Shown: positions 1 to 5,790 of the stretch, piece after piece | How the letters are laid out: the number at the start of each line of letters is the position of its first letter | Position numbering within the stretch: position 1 is the first letter of the stretch | Source of the DNA: Actinomycetota bacterium | GTDB lineage: Bacteria > Actinomycetota > Actinomycetes > S36-B12 | DNA length: 9,403 nucleotides | NCBI GenBank assembly: GCA_027729865.1 | Contig: JAQCBM010000058.1 | Coordinates: forward strand, 1 to 9,403 | Reading direction: 5' to 3' | The notes under the pieces: model-generated | Told to the model about the DNA's origin: nothing | The model's database searches: none | What the model saw: only the letters and a program-made list of their open reading frames with translations | Made by a program: the position numbers and the translations under genes

Positions 1-56
1 GGCAGCAGGCTACGGGCGAAGTCGCCCACCCGCCATGCCAATGACACCACCGCCAT
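1..56 (-). CDS. Possible 5' end of a divergent gene leaving the left edge
   Basis: Reading the minus strand from an ATG at 56 gives an open frame to the window edge, beginning MAVVSLAWRVGDFARSLL. It would be divergent from the FUSC gene at 97. A GGAG stretch sits almost against the ATG, too close for a normal ribosome binding site, so the true start could differ. Only 18 codons are visible and no family can be named. The other minus-strand frame open here hits a stop at 10-12 and is a shadow of the FUSC gene. The call rests on divergent geometry and plausible residue composition only. Confidence 0.25.
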   Translation of the reverse strand, partial: MAVVSLAWRVGDFARSLL

Positions 57-84
57 CTCCGCGATCCGACACACGCATCGGCGC

Positions 85-90
85 TAGCGT
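85..90 (+). promoter_or_regulatory. -10 box of a leaderless promoter for the FUSC gene
   Basis: TAGCGT fits the actinobacterial TANNNT -10 pattern and ends six bases before the GTG at 97. No Shine-Dalgarno sequence lies before that GTG, so transcription probably starts at or next to the start codon. No clear -35 element was seen. The spacing resembles that before the genes at 6542 and 8265. Confidence 0.45.
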
Positions 91-96
91 GGCGCC

Positions 97-1137
97 GTGA
101 CCTCCGTGCGCAGCGCCCTCCTCGGGGCTGCGGCCATCCGCAAGGACGGCATCCGGATGGCTCCTGCCGTTCTGACGGGGGCGGTTGCCGGTGTCCTGAC
201 ACTCCTGGCCATCGCCCTGGATGACTACCCGGCCACACTGCCCCTCGTCATCGGTGCAGCCTTCGTCGGCATCGCCAACCTCAATGGCGCCGCCGATGTG
301 CGGGTGCGCACGATGCTCTGGACGTTGCTGTGGATCACCCTCGGCACTCTTCTGGGCGGCACCGTCGCGACGTGGAACGTCGTCGAGATTGCGGTGGTCG
401 GTGTCGTCGGTCTCGCCGGTGGATTCGCCGGTGCGATGGGAGCCCGCGCTCTGGTCACCGGGGTCCTCGCCATGGTCGTCTACACCGTCTTCTCCGGAAC
501 GGCCATGACCTTCCCCGACGCGATTCGGGCCGCCGCGCTGATGGCGCTTGGCGGCGGAGTCATGTTCGTCGTGGCCCTCGTGGCAATACTGCAGCGCAGC
601 GGCCGGGCTGCCTTCCAACGCTCTGAGATGCGCACCTCGATCATGACGCGACTGCGCGATCATCGACATCGCGATGACGTGTTCTTCCACCATGCAGTGC
701 GCCTAGCCCTGGCACTCATGGCGGGAACGGCGCTGGCCAACCTCCTGGCGTGGCCCCACGAGTACTGGATTCCCATGACCATCGTGTGGATGACACGACC
801 CGACTCCGACGGCACCGTCAGTCGCGTCACCGAGCGAATCCTCGGCACCTTCGTCGGCATTGCGCTCTCGCTGCTCCTGATCGAGGTCGTCTCCAACTCC
901 CCGATAGCCATCGCGATCTACACGATTATCGGAACGGTCCTTCTGCTCGCCTTCCTGCAGGCGAACTACCCCATCGCTGTCTCAGGCATCTCCCTGATCA
1001 TCGTCGCGCTGTTCTCCCTGCTCGGTGAGCCCGTCCTCGACACGATCGCCTATCGCGCCACAGCGACGGTCATCGCGGGGGTCATCACCATCGCGGCCGC
1101 ATTCCTGCTGTGGAGAATGGCTGACAGGTCAACGTGA
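97..1137 (+). CDS. FUSC-family integral membrane protein
   Basis: This 346-residue protein is made almost entirely of hydrophobic helices in two blocks, about residues 20-165 and 200-340, joined by a short basic linker rich in Arg/His near residues 175-200. The second block carries the classic FUSC pattern: a Tyr-Trp-Ile-Pro-Met-Thr segment, an Arg-Pro-Asp, then VTERILGTFVGI. The family includes fusaric-acid resistance and aromatic-acid efflux subunits (AaeB/YccS-like); many actinobacterial members are short single-unit forms of unknown substrate, and this is one of those. The GTG start is chosen because a -10-like TAGCGT precedes it by six bases and the first residues lead directly into the first helix. 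The gene ends nine bases before the convergent phosphoribosyltransferase remnant. Family assignment is firm; substrate is unknown. Confidence 0.85.
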   Translation: MTSVRSALLGAAAIRKDGIRMAPAVLTGAVAGVLTLLAIALDDYPATLPLVIGAAFVGIANLNGAADVRVRTMLWTLLWITLGTLLGGTVATWNVVEIAVVGVVGLAGGFAGAMGARALVTGVLAMVVYTVFSGTAMTFPDAIRAAALMALGGGVMFVVALVAILQRSGRAAFQRSEMRTSIMTRLRDHRHRDDVFFHHAVRLALALMAGTALANLLAWPHEYWIPMTIVWMTRPDSDGTVSRVTERILGTFVGIALSLLLIEVVSNSPIAIAIYTIIGTVLLLAFLQANYPIAVSGISLIIVALFSLLGEPVLDTIAYRATATVIAGVITIAAAFLLWRMADRST

Positions 1138-1146
1138 CTTTCCGAT

Positions 1147-1380
1147 TCAGACCGACGAGCGACCCTCTTCGGCCACCCGCACCGGGGGAACCTGGATCCA
1201 CGGGAAGCGAATCCACTTGTCCGTCGACCGCCAGGCCAGATCGGGGTTGTAAGTGGTGCCGGGCTTCTCGAAGAGCACGGCAACATGCACGATCGCGTCG
1301 TCGGGAAGCATGGCACGGACGAACTGCAGAGTGGCTCCTGTGTCGGCTACATCGTCGGCGACCAGTACCCGCTTGCCACG
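1147..1380 (-). pseudogene. 3' fragment of a purine-type phosphoribosyltransferase
   Basis: The minus strand encodes the C-terminal half of a type I phosphoribosyltransferase, of the xanthine-guanine/hypoxanthine kind common in actinobacteria. The PRPP-binding loop is intact (VLVADDVADTGATL) and is followed by a typical tail: VLFEKPGTTYNPDLAW, then an Arg-Ser-Thr-Asp-Lys-Trp-Ile segment and FPW. Full-length relatives have roughly 150-170 residues with a substrate-binding N-terminal half. Here nothing recognisable precedes the Gly-Lys before the PRPP loop, and the DNA beyond about 1380 belongs to a different gene on the other strand. An ATG at 1408-1410 would give an 87-residue product, but its first ten or so codons are antisense to the DUF6159-like fragment. 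It lacks half of the fold and is unlikely to be active. The natural TGA stop is preserved. Confidence 0.75.
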
Positions 1381-1598
1381 TTGGCTTTTTTGCCGCATCC
1401 TCCGAAACATCCGCCCTGGTTCCTTTGGGCGTGGGACTGGTCATCGTTGGCGTGATCATCGTGATGATCGGTGCCCTTGTGCTCTCCACTATGCGGGGGA
1501 TCTTCTCGGTTGTTCTCTTCCGCTACGCCAAGGATGGCGTGGTGGAAGGTGACTTCACGGAAAGTGAACTCGCCGGCGCGGTTCGGACGAGCAGTTAA
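1379..1598 (+). pseudogene. 3' fragment of a DUF6159-like membrane protein
   Basis: The plus strand from about 1379 encodes a hydrophobic helix (LVPLGVGLVIVGVIIVMIGA), then a segment with the form GIFSVVLFRYAKDG, then an acidic tail ending FTESELAGAVRTSS. This is the usual ending of multi-helix actinobacterial proteins resembling DUF6159 (several helices, then a Leu-Tyr/Phe-Arg-Tyr-Ala motif and a short Phe-x-x-x-x-Leu tail). Only the last of several membrane helices remains. No credible ribosome binding site or promoter precedes possible internal GTG codons at 1431 and 1452. Upstream the sequence switches at once to the phosphoribosyltransferase remnant on the other strand, so the 5' portion has been lost. 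The family name is from memory of the tail pattern. Confidence 0.6.
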
Positions 1599-1672
1599 GT
1601 TTCTAGTCCGAGTGGAAAATTCCGACGTCGCATCAGTTTGTTCAGACTCTGACGAGGACTGCGAGCACGAAC

Positions 1673-2194
1673 TCAAGGATGTGAAGGCAACGCTGGCGAG
1701 TTGCCGGAGGAAACGCTTGTTGATCCGTCGCCGTAGCGGTTCGGTCCGGATGTGCTGGGGAGTAACGCGAAAATTAGTAGAACAATTCCACCAATGCCGG
1801 AGGCGAGTCCCAGCACCATACCGATCGTAAAAGCAACCTGGTTCTGTAGTGCCGAGAGGGCCAGGAAAACAAATCCACTAAAGCCGCTCATGATTGTGAG
1901 CACGTACCACCAGCCGGACTTGTTGGAGTCGTGTAGGCGTCTGAACCACACTGCGCTCACAGGAATGATGGTCGCCAAGAACCACACCAAGGTTCCTGTG
2001 CTTCCCACTTGCGCGAGCACCCCCCACAACTGCGGATCGGCACTCGTGGCGATTCCTGCTGAGGACATGATGAACAGGGTGATGTAGACGATGACCATGA
2101 GCAGGGTGAACCACCAGAACTCCGAGCGAGTGGCGCGTCCGCGAAAGTTCACGTAATTCCTGAGGACATGTGTGATGGCTTGGCCGAACCCCAT
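1673..2194 (-). CDS. DUF805 membrane protein
   Basis: A complete 173-residue protein with the three hallmarks of DUF805: an N-terminal NFRGRATRSEFWWF segment at residues 16-29, RRLHDSNKSGWW at 85-96, and a C-terminal TSGPNRYG at 148-155. About four membrane helices lie between and around these. The ATG at 2194 is preceded by GAGGGGA at normal spacing, and the protein starts at the usual point of the family. The last 15 or so residues after the Asn-Arg-Tyr-Gly motif are a Ser/Pro-rich tail. The family (YhaH/YhaI-like) has no settled biochemical role. It is the only full-sized, undamaged gene between 1147 and 4697. The gene on its left converges on it with about 74 bases between stops. Confidence 0.9.
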   Translation of the reverse strand: MGFGQAITHVLRNYVNFRGRATRSEFWWFTLLMVIVYITLFIMSSAGIATSADPQLWGVLAQVGSTGTLVWFLATIIPVSAVWFRRLHDSNKSGWWYVLTIMSGFSGFVFLALSALQNQVAFTIGMVLGLASGIGGIVLLIFALLPSTSGPNRYGDGSTSVSSGNSPALPSHP

Positions 2195-2456
2195 GCGATC
2201 CCCTCGCTTGATCTGATGTTCGTGACTTCTAGCGGGAGGTTAGCGAACGGGGTCCTGGCTGGGGGTGCTTTAGATCCCGGGCAACGGCCGCGGCGTGGAA
2301 GGATCTCATGTCGGTACTGGAGGGACACCACTTCTGACGAGGGATTCAGGGTGCCATTTGAGTCCTCCCAAAACGGACATCGCACTTTTCAGAAACGAAC
2401 ACAACTGACGCTTGTCGCGGACGACGCCAGTCCAGCGCCTGAGTTGCAGCTTGGTG
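2195..2456. other. Non-coding stretch upstream of the DUF805 gene
   Basis: No frame here gives a convincing protein. The longer open frames have shadow-like composition (Arg/Pro/Ser-rich) and no ribosome binding site. The right-hand part, read on the minus strand near 2320-2375, contains NGTLNPSSEVVSL followed by a Tyr-Arg pair. This vaguely recalls the last residues of the DUF1566 tail at 2649 (both share ATGGCACCCTG) but is too weak to call. Confidence 0.35.
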
Positions 2457-2600
2457 CTAACCCGAGGTCTTCCTGGTCAGGAGACGCGATCGCGCCTGTG
2501 CGTGCAAGCCTCGAATGAAGTCAGTTGCCAGAGCGATCTGCTCATCGGTGCACCCCTCAAGAAGTACCGCCGGAACTTCGCGCGTGCCCGCGCCTAGTGA
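2457..2600 (-). pseudogene. Possible unassigned gene tail without a start codon
   Basis: The minus strand reads REVPAVLLEGCTDEQIALAT, then DFIRGLHAQARSRLLTRKTSG, then a TAG at 2457-2459. It has the alternating helix-like composition of real protein, unlike the surrounding frames. No ATG, GTG or TTG lies in frame between the upstream stop (the stop of the DUF1566 tail at 2649) and this segment, so it cannot be translated as a normal gene. It may be another 3' fragment. I cannot name a family, and the resemblance to coding sequence could be chance. Confidence 0.22.
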
Positions 2601-2648
2601 CCGGGACCGGTATGGAGTGGCAACCCTTGACGCGACGAGGTGACGGGA

Positions 2649-2963
2649 TCAGAAGGCACGGATCGGACGTACGCGCTGGTTCACCGCGTCATCCTTGAAG
2701 GGGTTATACAGGGTGCCATCGTTGAAACCCTGGGCCCACGCGACCGCCGCGCTGTGCTGACTCGAACTCCAGTAGATGGAGCTCGCAAAACCGTAGTCAC
2801 CCGTGGAAACCGCACCTGTGCATGCACCTGTGGGTGGCGTTGTTGGGTCTATCCAGTACTTACACATCGCATCCAACTCGTCCTTCTGTGGCAAGAACTG
2901 ATCCGTTAGTCCACCACCACGGTATGTGGGAGCTGAAACCCCTGCACCCGACGTGCAAGGTGA
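2649..2963 (-). pseudogene. DUF1566-type C-terminal tail, first copy
   Basis: The minus strand encodes about 105 residues of a DUF1566/Lcl-type C-terminal domain, which has a C-type-lectin-like fold. It starts near CTSGAGVSAPTYRGGG, continues with FLPQKDELDAM, a Cys-containing loop, the YWSSSQ core, WAQGFNDGTLY, and the family ending RVRPIRAF before TGA. Full-length relatives are large secreted or surface proteins in which this is the last part of the domain. Here the N-terminal half of the domain and any signal peptide are missing. A GTG at 3021-3023 keeps the frame open, but the codons before CTSGAG are not family-like. The usual Trp in 'TDWFLP' is Gln here. It lies on the same strand as the second copy at 4170 and is cut at the same place in the domain. 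Confidence 0.65.
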
Positions 2964-3030
2964 AGCTGGATGCGCTGACTTCCAGGGCGCGAGGATCTCC
3001 CTCGCCACAGCACACGAGACCACTACCTAG
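2962..3030 (+). pseudogene. Possible short gene tail next to the DUF1566 remnant
   Basis: The plus strand reads EAGCADFQGARISLATAHET, Thr-Thr, then a TAG at 3028-3030, 13 bases before the next ATG at 3044. The composition resembles a genuine protein C-terminus, and the position suggests it was once the gene upstream of the 3044 ORF. It begins where the DUF1566 tail on the other strand loses homology. No family is recognisable and the segment is very short. Confidence 0.18.
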
Positions 3031-3043
3031 ATAGGAGCGCTTC

Positions 3044-3250
3044 ATGTCCGAAGTTGTCGCATTCACTCTTAACGTTAAGCCCGGGCGTTACGCCGAAGTG
3101 TTGACTCGATACGCAGAATGCACTCACAAGTTTGCGGAAATTCGTCCAGCCCTCGTCAGTCACATTGTTGTAGGAGACGAGGATGCGGGCATCGTGCGTG
3201 GCATCGGTGCACGGGTGAAAACTCATACGTACTCGTACCGCCGGCGCTAG
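3044..3250 (+). CDS. Short ORF, probably a 3'-truncated ferredoxin-like-fold protein
   Basis: The start is well supported: AGGAG at 3033-3037 lies six bases before ATG. The first 55 or so residues, beginning MSEVVAFTLNVKPGRYAEV, look like the opening strand and helix of a small alpha+beta protein of the antibiotic-biosynthesis-monooxygenase or dabb kind (beta strand, 'KPGR' turn, helix, then a VSHIVVGDEDAGIVRGIG strand pair). Such proteins usually have 90-110 residues. After the Gly-Ile-Gly the last 13 residues are basic and unlike any fold continuation (KTHTYSYRRR). The 3' part therefore appears lost or frameshifted near 3215. In the next frame a short stretch containing SYVLVPPALGF follows, which may or may not be the lost end. 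The family call is tentative. Confidence 0.5.
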   Translation: MSEVVAFTLNVKPGRYAEVLTRYAECTHKFAEIRPALVSHIVVGDEDAGIVRGIGARVKTHTYSYRRR

Positions 3251-3307
3251 GGTTCGCCAAGGGACTCAGTTAAGAGATCCCAGGTCAATCGGTCAAGGAG
3301 ATGAGCG

Positions 3308-3532
3308 ATGCGGGTCGGATTGATAGTTCTCAAGGTGGCCGTCACATTGGTGATTTTTGTTGCTGTCTGGTGGATCTTTAACGCGATAGTTGGAGACGGA
3401 TTTACGGCCCAAGATGCCACGGCCGCTGTGATCGCTGGATTTGTCTTTGTCGCCATCTTCAGCGTGAGCTCCAACTACTTTGCGAAGCGCAAAGGGACAG
3501 CAGCACCCGACGAAAACCGGACTGATTCCTGA
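3308..3532 (+). CDS. Small two-helix membrane protein, unknown function
   Basis: A 74-residue protein with a strong ribosome binding site, AAGGAG at 3295-3300, seven bases before ATG. That site favours this start over the overlapping ATG at 3301, whose frame closes quickly. Helix one spans about residues 4-28 (LIVLKVAVTLVIFVAVWWIF core). Helix two spans about 37-58, followed by a basic-then-acidic hydrophilic tail (FAKRKG, then Asp-Glu-Asn). The positive cluster after helix two suggests that both ends face the cytoplasm. It is intact-looking although its neighbours on both sides are broken genes. No family is recognised. Confidence 0.6.
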   Translation: MRVGLIVLKVAVTLVIFVAVWWIFNAIVGDGFTAQDATAAVIAGFVFVAIFSVSSNYFAKRKGTAAPDENRTDS

Positions 3533-3553
3533 GGACGAACCGAGGAGATGCCG

Positions 3554-4057
3554 TTACACGAGAGCGAGTTCCATGATCGCAACATAATCTGAGCCGCCGA
3601 TGCAAGCCTCGATCAAGTATGGCCGATCAGGTGGCGCTTCGAGACTGGTGGTGAGCCCACTGCGGCGGCGTGCAGTCGCAGATTCCATCCCCACGGCGGA
3701 CGCAACTCCAACAAGAGAGATCGCTGAGTAGCCAATATCACCGTGACCGCCCTGTCGCTCACCTGGTTTTGGTTTAATCAGTGAGAGCGATGCGTCGTTG
3801 AAGACTATGACTGTCACATTGAGTTGCCTGTGGTGGAGCACATCAAGTTCCCCGAGCACCATGCAGAGTCCGCCATCTCCGACAAAGCAAATGACCCTGC
3901 GATTTGGAAAGGCGGTTGCGCCTCCAACTGCTGCCGGCAGAGCAAATCCCATTGCGGCAAGAACATTGGAGATCAAGGCCGAGCCGGGATCCTGCACTCG
4001 CCGCATCGACGTAGCAACGAACATGTGGGCTCCGGTCGGCCAGCAAGGTGTCGGTGC
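3554..4057 (-). pseudogene. 3' third of an acetolactate-synthase-like ThDP enzyme, frameshifted
   Basis: The minus strand encodes the thiamine-diphosphate-binding C-terminal domain of an acetolactate-synthase/benzoylformate-decarboxylase-like enzyme. The frame that starts at ATG 4024 reads MFVATSM, then SALISNVLAAMGFALPAAVG, then the ThDP/Mg motif GDG (residues 49-51 of this frame) with its partner Asn-Asp about 25 residues later in VFNDASLSLIKPK. The end is RPYLIEACIGGSDY. Whole enzymes have about 550 residues, so the N-terminal and middle domains are missing. Just upstream of the ATG the same frame continues Gly-Ala-His, as in relatives with 'DxGAHMF'. The preceding family-like residues (CTDTLLAD) lie in another frame, which implies a frameshift near 4034-4040. 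Homology ends near 4057. Without the other domains it cannot be active on its own. Confidence 0.72.
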
Positions 4058-4135
4058 AGGTCAGTTCAAATAGGTGGCCAGACGGTAGGGGCCTTGTCCA
4101 CATTGCCTGATGATGCGGGTCCTGCAGTCCACTAA
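4058..4135 (+). pseudogene. Possible short gene tail facing the ThDP-enzyme remnant
   Basis: The plus strand reads SVQIGGQTVGALSTLPDDAG, then Pro-Ala-Val-His, and a TAA at 4133-4135. It begins about where the ThDP-enzyme remnant on the other strand ends. The composition resembles a protein C-terminus, but there is no start codon of its own and no family can be named. It is listed because it repeats the head-to-head pattern seen at 1380 and 4461. Confidence 0.18.
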
Positions 4136-4169
4136 GCCATGGATGTCTCCAGACTCGCAGAGCGGCCCG

Positions 4170-4460
4170 TCAAAAAGCTCGGACCGGGCGAACGCCGAAT
4201 GTATTGCACTTGCAGTCATTTCCCTGCTGCTCGCCACCGTCGAAGTACTGGGTCCACGCGACGTCCGCAAACCCCGTGGTACCTGCATCGCTCTGCGTGG
4301 AACTCCAATAGGCATCAAAGGAACTCCCTTCGTTACCAATCCCAAACCCACCAACAGTGTCTCGCTGCTTGTACAACTCGTTTAATTCATCTTTGGAAGG
4401 TAGGAACCAATCGGTCTTCCCACCTCCATCAAACTGACTCACTGACGTCGCAGCACCCGC
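4170..4460 (-). pseudogene. DUF1566-type C-terminal tail, second copy
   Basis: The minus strand encodes AGAATSVSQFDGGGKTDWFL, then PSKDELNELYKQRDTVGGFG, the YWSSTQ core, FADVAWTQYFDGGEQQG and the ending FGVRPVRAF with a TGA at 4170-4172. This is the last ~100 residues of a DUF1566/Lcl-type domain with its key Trp intact. The N-terminal half is missing. A GTG at 4566-4568 keeps a 132-residue frame open, but the residues before AGAATSV are the antisense of a TAP-like hydrolase remnant, so that start is not meaningful. Compared with the copy at 2649, the same blocks are conserved (GGG-x-TD, FLP-x-KDEL, YWSS-x-Q, AW-x-Q-x-F, VRP-x-RAF) while the loop between DEL and YWSS differs completely in length and sequence. 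The two copies are therefore diverged relatives and not a recent duplication. Confidence 0.7.
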
Positions 4461-4461
4461 C

Positions 4462-4697
4462 TGGGGTGGGCTGACCTTTAATCCAGGGGGCCCTGGCGCC
4501 TCCGGGATCGAAGCCTTGCCAACTCCTTCGTCGGGTCGCGCACCATCACATACGAAGGAACCCAGCACGTGGCGTATCGCTTCGTTCCTTCGACGTGCGT
4601 CAATGATCCAGTGACCAAGTATCTGCTGACCCGTGAGCTGCCCCCATCGAACCTTGCCTGCAGTTACTCACCGGGTGGGCCTTCGCCCCTGAGGTAG
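4462..4697 (+). pseudogene. TAP-like alpha/beta hydrolase with its core deleted
   Basis: Two pieces of one gene family lie side by side in different frames. The first, 4471-4512, reads LTFNPGGPGASGIE, the oxyanion-hole segment found near the N-terminus of tripeptidyl-aminopeptidase-like hydrolases. From about 4512, in another frame, the sequence reads SLANSFVGS, then TYEGTQHVAY (equivalent of the catalytic-His strand, His within Gln-His-Val), a CVNDPVTKYLLTRELPP segment and a TAG at 4695-4697. That second part matches the TAP-like C-terminal domain (PF08386 type). In full proteins of about 450-500 residues these segments are some 300 residues apart, so the nucleophile Ser, the Asp and the lid have been removed by an out-of-frame internal deletion near 4513-4520. 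The left edge abuts the DUF1566 tail at about 4461. It cannot make an active enzyme. Confidence 0.65.
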
Positions 4698-4713
4698 TTC
4701 GCATTGGCGAACT
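4696..4713. terminator. Short perfect hairpin after the TAP-like remnant
   Basis: AGTTCGC-ATTG-GCGAACT forms a perfect 7-bp stem with a 4-base loop, overlapping the TAG stop of the hydrolase remnant. No T-run follows on either strand, so it would be a U-less actinobacterial-style terminator at best. Position directly after a stop codon supports the reading. It could also end transcripts of the AIM24 gene coming from the right. Confidence 0.4.
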
Positions 4714-4850
4714 CATCTGGCGGAGATGCGCGGTGGGAAGGAGCCAAGCGTTGGTCCCCCAAAGGGTCTTTCACCAGAATGGCGAAAGGCGTAGGTGGCT
4801 CGGTCGGTGTTTCAGTTCCACTCTTACGCTCGTATCTGATTTTCTGCAGG
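4714..4850. other. Intergenic DNA between the TAP-like remnant and AIM24 stop
   Basis: About 137 bases with no frame that looks coding on either strand. It separates the scarred block from the complete AIM24-family gene. No promoter or repeat was identified. Confidence 0.4.
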
Positions 4851-5528
4851 TCAACTGCGACTAGACGGAAGCACTGAAATCAGCCAATTGACGAAGTCGG
4901 GTGTGCTTCGGGTCTGCATCCAGATCCGACCCGGTCCGGTGAAGTCGGTGACGAGCCCCTCACCACCGAGAATACTTGTCTTCCAACTGCCGGCCTTACG
5001 TACGGAATACTTGACGGTATCGTCAAATGCAACGACGTGACCGGTGTCGAGGGTCATCGTCTCTCCGTCGGCCAGACTTGCCGAGATAATTGCTCCGTAG
5101 GCAGACACCAGAACGTGACCATCACCCGCGCACTTCAACAGGATCAGGCCCTCACCACTGAAGAAGGTCTTTCCGCCGCCCCAGCTGGCGTCCACATCAA
5201 CGGAGGTATCAGACGCGACCCAGGATCCGGATTGGACCATGACCGTGTTCCCTGGGGTTAGATCAATGAGGATCATGTCGCCGGGCAGTGCCGCAGCTAC
5301 GCCAACCACGCCGCCGCCGGCTCCGGCAGAGAAGTCATTGACGAAAAAGCTCTCGCCAGCAATGGTTCGCTTCAGCCCCTTCAAAAAGCCGCCTCGTGTC
5401 GATGTCTCGATGGCGACGTCACCTCGCTGCATTGCCATGGCCCCGGATTCGACCCGCACGGACCCGTGTGGGGGAAGGGTGACTTCCCCGTACGCGAAAG
5501 CTGGCCCCGCCTTGATTTCAACCTGCAT
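4851..5528 (-). CDS. AIM24 / TIGR00266 family protein
   Basis: A complete 225-residue protein of the AIM24 family (PF01987), built of repeated short beta strands with no signal peptide. Recognisable features in order are VRVESGAMAMQ near residues 24-34, a GESFFVNDF segment near 58-66, GAGGGVVGVAAALPGDMI near 70-87, FFSGEGLILLKCAGDG in the middle, a DTGHVVAFDD strand, and the ending GGEGLVTDFTGPGRIWMQTR. The ATG at 5528 is preceded by GGAGGG at good spacing, and the length is normal for bacterial members. The bacterial proteins are widespread and of unknown biochemical role; the yeast namesake is a mitochondrial inner-membrane protein. It appears undamaged and lies between decayed sequence on both sides. 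It seems to be transcribed alone. Confidence 0.9.
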   Translation of the reverse strand: MQVEIKAGPAFAYGEVTLPPHGSVRVESGAMAMQRGDVAIETSTRGGFLKGLKRTIAGESFFVNDFSAGAGGGVVGVAAALPGDMILIDLTPGNTVMVQSGSWVASDTSVDVDASWGGGKTFFSGEGLILLKCAGDGHVLVSAYGAIISASLADGETMTLDTGHVVAFDDTVKYSVRKAGSWKTSILGGEGLVTDFTGPGRIWMQTRSTPDFVNWLISVLPSSRS

Positions 5529-5790
5529 GATCCCTCCGCCTGCCTACGTCCATGTTGAGGATGCTCCGTCTGTCTGTATTGAGTTGACCCGGCCTGAAGT
5601 GCCCACCTTTCGCACAGTCTAGGTGCATGGCCGCGCGTCGCGCCTTCCCCCATTGGCACGAAGTAGGCCATCGCTTGTGACAAAGCCTGTTGCAATTAAT
5701 GAGTTAGGTCAGACGGGCGTTGTAGCCGAAAAGTCAAGCAGCTCGGTATCTGGAGCGACCAGGCTTCCCCAGAATCCGGCGCGCCTTTGA
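5529..5790. other. Intergenic stretch upstream of the AIM24 gene
   Basis: About 260 bases without a convincing gene. Open frames on either strand have no ribosome binding site and shadow-like composition. The promoter of the AIM24 gene must lie in the left part of this stretch; I could not single out a -35/-10 pair. The stretch near 5690-5710 is locally AT-rich. Confidence 0.4.

Noticed and set aside
10..693. Long minus-strand open frame of 227 codons
   Set aside because: It is the mirror of the FUSC gene: composition is Gly/Asp/His/Arg-rich with no domain, and it crosses the probable FUSC promoter.
2320..2375. Third DUF1566-like ending on the minus strand (NGTLNPSSEVVSL)
   Set aside because: It shares only ATGGCACCCTG and a loose pattern with the tail at 2649, and lacks the RVRP-x-RAF end and the YWSS core.
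2649..4568. Diversity-generating retroelement with DUF1566 targets
   Set aside because: No reverse transcriptase, accessory gene or near-identical template/variable repeat with adenine-biased changes is visible; the two tails differ by ordinary divergence and length changes.
1147..4700. Integron-style cassette array
   Set aside because: No integrase and no repeated recombination-site-like inverted repeats between fragments; the CTTAACGTTAAGC stretch near 3068-3080 is a single palindrome inside a coding frame.
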